Assembly (NCBI RefSeq): GCF_051014685.1
Contig: NC_135058.1
Span: forward strand, 10,356,811 to 10,420,810
DNA: 64,000 bases
Direction of reading: 5' to 3'
Source of the DNA: Ptiloglossa arizonensis
Lineage: Eukaryota; Arthropoda; Insecta; Hymenoptera; Colletidae
This document shows, piece by piece, positions 61,010 through 64,000 of the stretch (the first letter of the stretch is position 1; every line of letters begins with the position of its first letter). The position numbers were made by a program, and so were the translations under genes. The notes under the pieces are model-generated. The model was not told where the DNA came from and made no database searches. It worked only from the letters and a program-made list of their open reading frames with translations.

Positions 61010-61425
61010 GAACGATAAGCTGATAATGGAAGTAGGGAAAAATTGACGCGTAACGGAGTAGAAATTGTTTTTTATCGTTTGTGAAGAAATTTTGCTCGTG
61101 GAAGAACAAAGTATTGAAATTGGAAGTAGGAAAGAGTTGACGAGTAATGGAAGAGACATTTTGTTGTGTTTCGTGGAACTTCAAGGACGCTACCTTGCTC
61201 GTGGAAAAATAAAGTATTGAAATTGGAAGTAGGAAAATTTTTTTTATGTTTCATGGAACTTCAAGGACTAGGAAAACATTGACGCGCAATGGAAAAGGAA
61301 TTCTTTTTTATAATTTGTGGAAATCCAAAGACACCGCATTGTCCGAGGTAAGATACTCGTAAAACCTCTCGCTCGTGGCGGAATGAAATATTGAAATTGT
61401 AAGCAGGAAAAGGTAATGCGTAGCA
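61010..61425. repeat. Diverged tandem array, unit ~105 bp, about four copies
   Basis: gctcgtgg(a/c) recurs at 61092, 61197 and 61371, followed by (a)aa(c/t)aaagtattgaaattgg (or gaaatattgaaattg), then aagtagg or aagcagg, a ttgacg(a/c)g(t/c)aatgga phrase, and gtggaacttcaagga. A partial first copy lies at about 61020-61090, and one copy between 61197 and 61371 is rearranged. Confidence 0.88.
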
Positions 61426-62740
61426 AATGAAACAAAATCGATTTATGGAACTTGAAGAGTTTCTTTCTGTTCGGTGCTCCCGAGTAACTGCTTAGAGGTT
61501 TCCCTGCGCGTAGAACCTACACAATTCTGTATCAGTTTACTTAGTACGTATTTTACTTTTTCCGACAGTCCAACAATAGATGCGGAATAGAAGGTACAAT
61601 GAACGCGAAAAGAACGAGAATAACCTTAGAAGACCCGAGATTGGTGTTTCGCCCGAAGTGCAACACCAACAGGAAGTAAAGCAATTCCACAAAGGCGTAG
61701 AAAGAAAGTAACACTTCGAAAAACCTGATAACATTTTTATACTAATTTCACGATCTTCCAAAACGAAAAATAAAAATCTACCTTCGTGCAGTTCTACCTG
61801 TATTGCTTCCCTACAGAATTCCAATCAATGGCGCGCGCGTAAAGAGATCGTGATCAATTCCTCGGTGTTCGAAGTATTCGCGCGTTTGCGATGCGTGCTC
61901 GAAATACTTCTGGAGGGAATTTCTCCGTGAGTGGAGGAAGGACGAGATGTCGCGATATGTAAATTCGGGCGGTACCGCGGAACAAAGTCCGATGAAACAC
62001 GGACGAGGACGGAGAGAACGATGGATAACGAACATCCGAGGAGCAATAATTTATACGCAAGAAATCGACCGGGTAGGTACCATTTCTCGATACGAAGGTA
62101 CGCGAGAGACTTTCGATCGCGACTGACATTTTCATTCACGCTCTCTACGGTGCACCGACACGAAAGATGCACGGAACAATGACACGAACGAGACCGTGTC
62201 CGGGGTCCGCGCCTAACGTCTCGGATAACCGATCTATCGATACTTCCTGTCAAGGATCTGTCAATTCGTCAAAGACAGTGATACAGAAAGTCTTTCTCGT
62301 CGATCGTGCGAGCGCACAACCGACGAGGAAAGCTTCTCGCGAAGAGCGACGTCTCCTTTCGTAGAGTCTGCTCGATCGACCGTAACATCCGATGAAACGA
62401 CCGATAGACGGGATAGGAAATTATAAGCTGCTACAATGTATCTCGAGGAACGTACCTTCTGATCGAAACATCGCCTCGGTATCGGAATAACGGTGAAAGA
62501 AACCAACGATTTCGATCGAACGTTCGTCGAACGTTTTGTGTCGCCTCGCTGAGAAACAAAGCACGAATCACGAGGATTTGTACAATCCGTACATTCGCGT
62601 TTAATTGCCGTCCGTCGAACTTTCAGTGACAATTAAAACACAAAACGCACGAAGAGTCGGCGATACATCGTCTCGTTTTGATCGAAACGTCTCTACCACG
62701 GCGATTTCGGTGCTTTGATTAATTAAAACGTTCGAGAGTC

Positions 62741-62787
62741 GTATAAATATCGAGGGAACGACGCGATTCGTAGATCAGACGTCACGG
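62741..62787 (+). promoter_or_regulatory. Weak core-promoter candidate: TATAAATA with downstream TCAGA and CRE-like motif
   Basis: tataaata begins at 62741, and the initiator-like tcaga lies about 35 bp downstream, slightly further than the usual ~30 bp. The overlapping gacgtcac contains the CRE half-site CGTCA. No clear downstream promoter element or coding sequence follows. Treat it as a motif coincidence until a transcript start is shown. Confidence 0.15.
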
Positions 62788-63893
62788 AGTACGTCCGAGC
62801 GAAACGACGAGAGGGTCGTTGCATCTCAAAAATGAATTTCAGGGCTGCGTGATGAGGACTAGAAGTCATTTTAACCCCCTGGCTTTTTTTTCTATTGAAT
62901 ATGTATATGTATATTGTAAATTTGTTAAACTTCGCGCAAAAGAATTGTGCAACTCACTCGTGAAACCGAAGAAATTATGCAATAGTCGTGACAACTGTAT
63001 CGATCTGCACCGAGCAAAGAAATGCAGCTGGTAAGACATAGGTAAACTGAAAATAGAAATACTTGGAAACTTAATTTTTACCAAATAATTCTTTCGATAT
63101 TTGTACATATTTAATTTTATATATTGTAATCCGTTAATTTACGCAAATGAAGCCATATTTTTCCATACCAAAAACAAAAGCTAAATTCTTTCTTTCTGTC
63201 GTTGATTGTCTAACTCGAAACCGAACAATCGAGTGCGTTTATCTTTCACCTGTCCATTTTCGAACGTTGCACCGCTTCGAAGTGGAAAAGTTTCGCGAGT
63301 AAACCTCGTTTTACGGTAGCGAGGAGAGCGGAGGGACTTACGACCTCGCGAGATTCCAAACGACACGAAATACGTCGTTTGGCGAGAATCGTTGAACGAC
63401 GATGATCGTTACCGAGCAATTGATCGGCATGGGACGCGAGACGCGCGCGAAATCGGTCGTTGCCGCGCATCCGGTTCGTCTCTCGAACTCCCGGCGACTG
63501 GGACCGCTCGGATAATTAACCATTATACTCGAGTCGGAAAAAAAGTTTAATTGCACGTCTTAACGAATCGGCAGGAGATGCCACGGATTGTTAACATTCT
63601 TACGACCGAGAAATTTATGATTTAATTACGGTTAAGTATAGAGAGGATGCGGTGTAATCCGTTTTGCCCCGCGAGCGTTCGCAATTATCCCCGCGTTGTA
63701 AATTATTTATTTGCGAATCGTACGCGCGATTTGCGCTCCGTTCCCGCGCCTCCGGGGGAAACCGTTAATTTGTTGCAAACGCGAAAGCGTCGATGACGCT
63801 CCGGCCGCGAATTATTTGTTCATTTTGAGTGCTCGATCGCGCGCGAGCGAACATCGAATCGGTGGTACGCGATATATGTGAACGAACGAGCGA

Positions 63894-63914
63894 GCGCGCG
63901 CGCGCGCGCGCGTT
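63894..63914. repeat. (cg)n run
   Basis: About ten consecutive cg dinucleotides. It is the strongest Z-DNA-prone sequence class and survives uninterrupted in a CpG-rich setting. Confidence 0.95.
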
Positions 63915-64000
63915 CGTGTCAGTCACGAAATTAATCGGTGACTTTCACCGAGCGTAAATTGCCCCTGCGAATCGTTCGGGCCGGTAAATTATTTTTTCAC

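Larger units (their letters stand above)
61426..64000. other. Non-coding stretch to the window end
   Basis: Frames of up to 142 codons (61825-62253, minus) lack domains. A 7-bp hairpin aaacgac/gtcgttt lies at 63358-63380. A TATA-like candidate (62741) and a (cg)n run (63894-63914) are listed separately. CpG-rich after 63600. No gene recognised. Confidence 0.5.

Noticed and set aside
1..64000. CRISPR arrays, bacterial operons, telomeric ttagg repeats, rRNA genes
   Set aside because: No regularly spaced identical repeats with unique spacers, no ribosome binding sites or packed genes, no ttagg arrays, no rRNA-like conserved blocks seen.

Overview
This window looks like nuclear DNA of an insect, most plausibly a hymenopteran (bee, wasp or ant). 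The basis is a moderate base composition, very abundant CpG dinucleotides with no sign of CpG depletion, GC-rich blocks alternating with AT-rich blocks, many short microsatellites, and no prokaryote-style gene packing. This is inference from composition; no single gene pins the taxon.

I found no protein-coding gene, tRNA, rRNA or known snRNA/miRNA that I can defend. The longest open frames (about 190 codons or fewer) lie mostly in GC-rich, stop-poor DNA, overlap frames on the other strand, and carry no domain I recognise. The window is best read as intergenic or intronic sequence, perhaps a large intron or a gene desert near developmental genes.

What it does hold is repeat structure. At least fourteen separate local tandem arrays are present, most strongly diverged, with units from 10 bp to about 300 bp: ~190 bp at 4.66-5.05 kb, 10 bp and 23 bp at 8.7-9.04 kb, ~160 bp at 11.1-11.8 kb, ~40 bp at 13.95-14.2 kb, ~58 bp at 14.4-14.6 kb, ~150 bp at 16.5-16.9 kb, ~124 bp at 21.07-21.55 kb, a hairpin-flanked block at 22.65-22.91 kb, ~72 bp at 25.66-26.2 kb, ~30 bp at 38.1-38.2 kb, ~300 bp at 44.16-44.9 kb, ~135 bp at 45.84-46.4 kb, ~106 bp at 56.0-56.2 kb and ~105 bp at 61.0-61.4 kb. 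Two of these (4.7 kb and 11.2 kb) share a core motif.

The most structured locus is 28.5-29.2 kb. An 80-nt precursor-like hairpin is followed about 90 bp later by a ~520 bp fold-back element whose outer arms (~115 bp) are close to 90% identical by hand alignment and whose inner arms are more diverged. A second structured zone at 60.2-60.4 kb has two or three consecutive stem-loops. Isolated perfect or near-perfect hairpins occur at 2.96, 25.15, 38.16, 44.44, 52.53 and 58.19 kb. Three alternating purine-pyrimidine runs (33.07, 49.35 and 63.89 kb) could adopt Z-DNA.

Possible regulatory sequence: two inverted copies of the FTZ-F1/ERR-type site TCAAGGTCA near 52.8 kb, an exact MEF2-type site (or TATA box) at 44.91 kb, a TATA-like/CRE-like pair at 62.74 kb, and GC-rich blocks at 8.94-9.56, 14.69-15.48 and 56.3-57.0 kb. 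Consensus splice donors follow the blocks ending at 5893, 9520 and 42524, but no exon is established. All repeat alignments and stems were read by eye; no database search or expression data were available.
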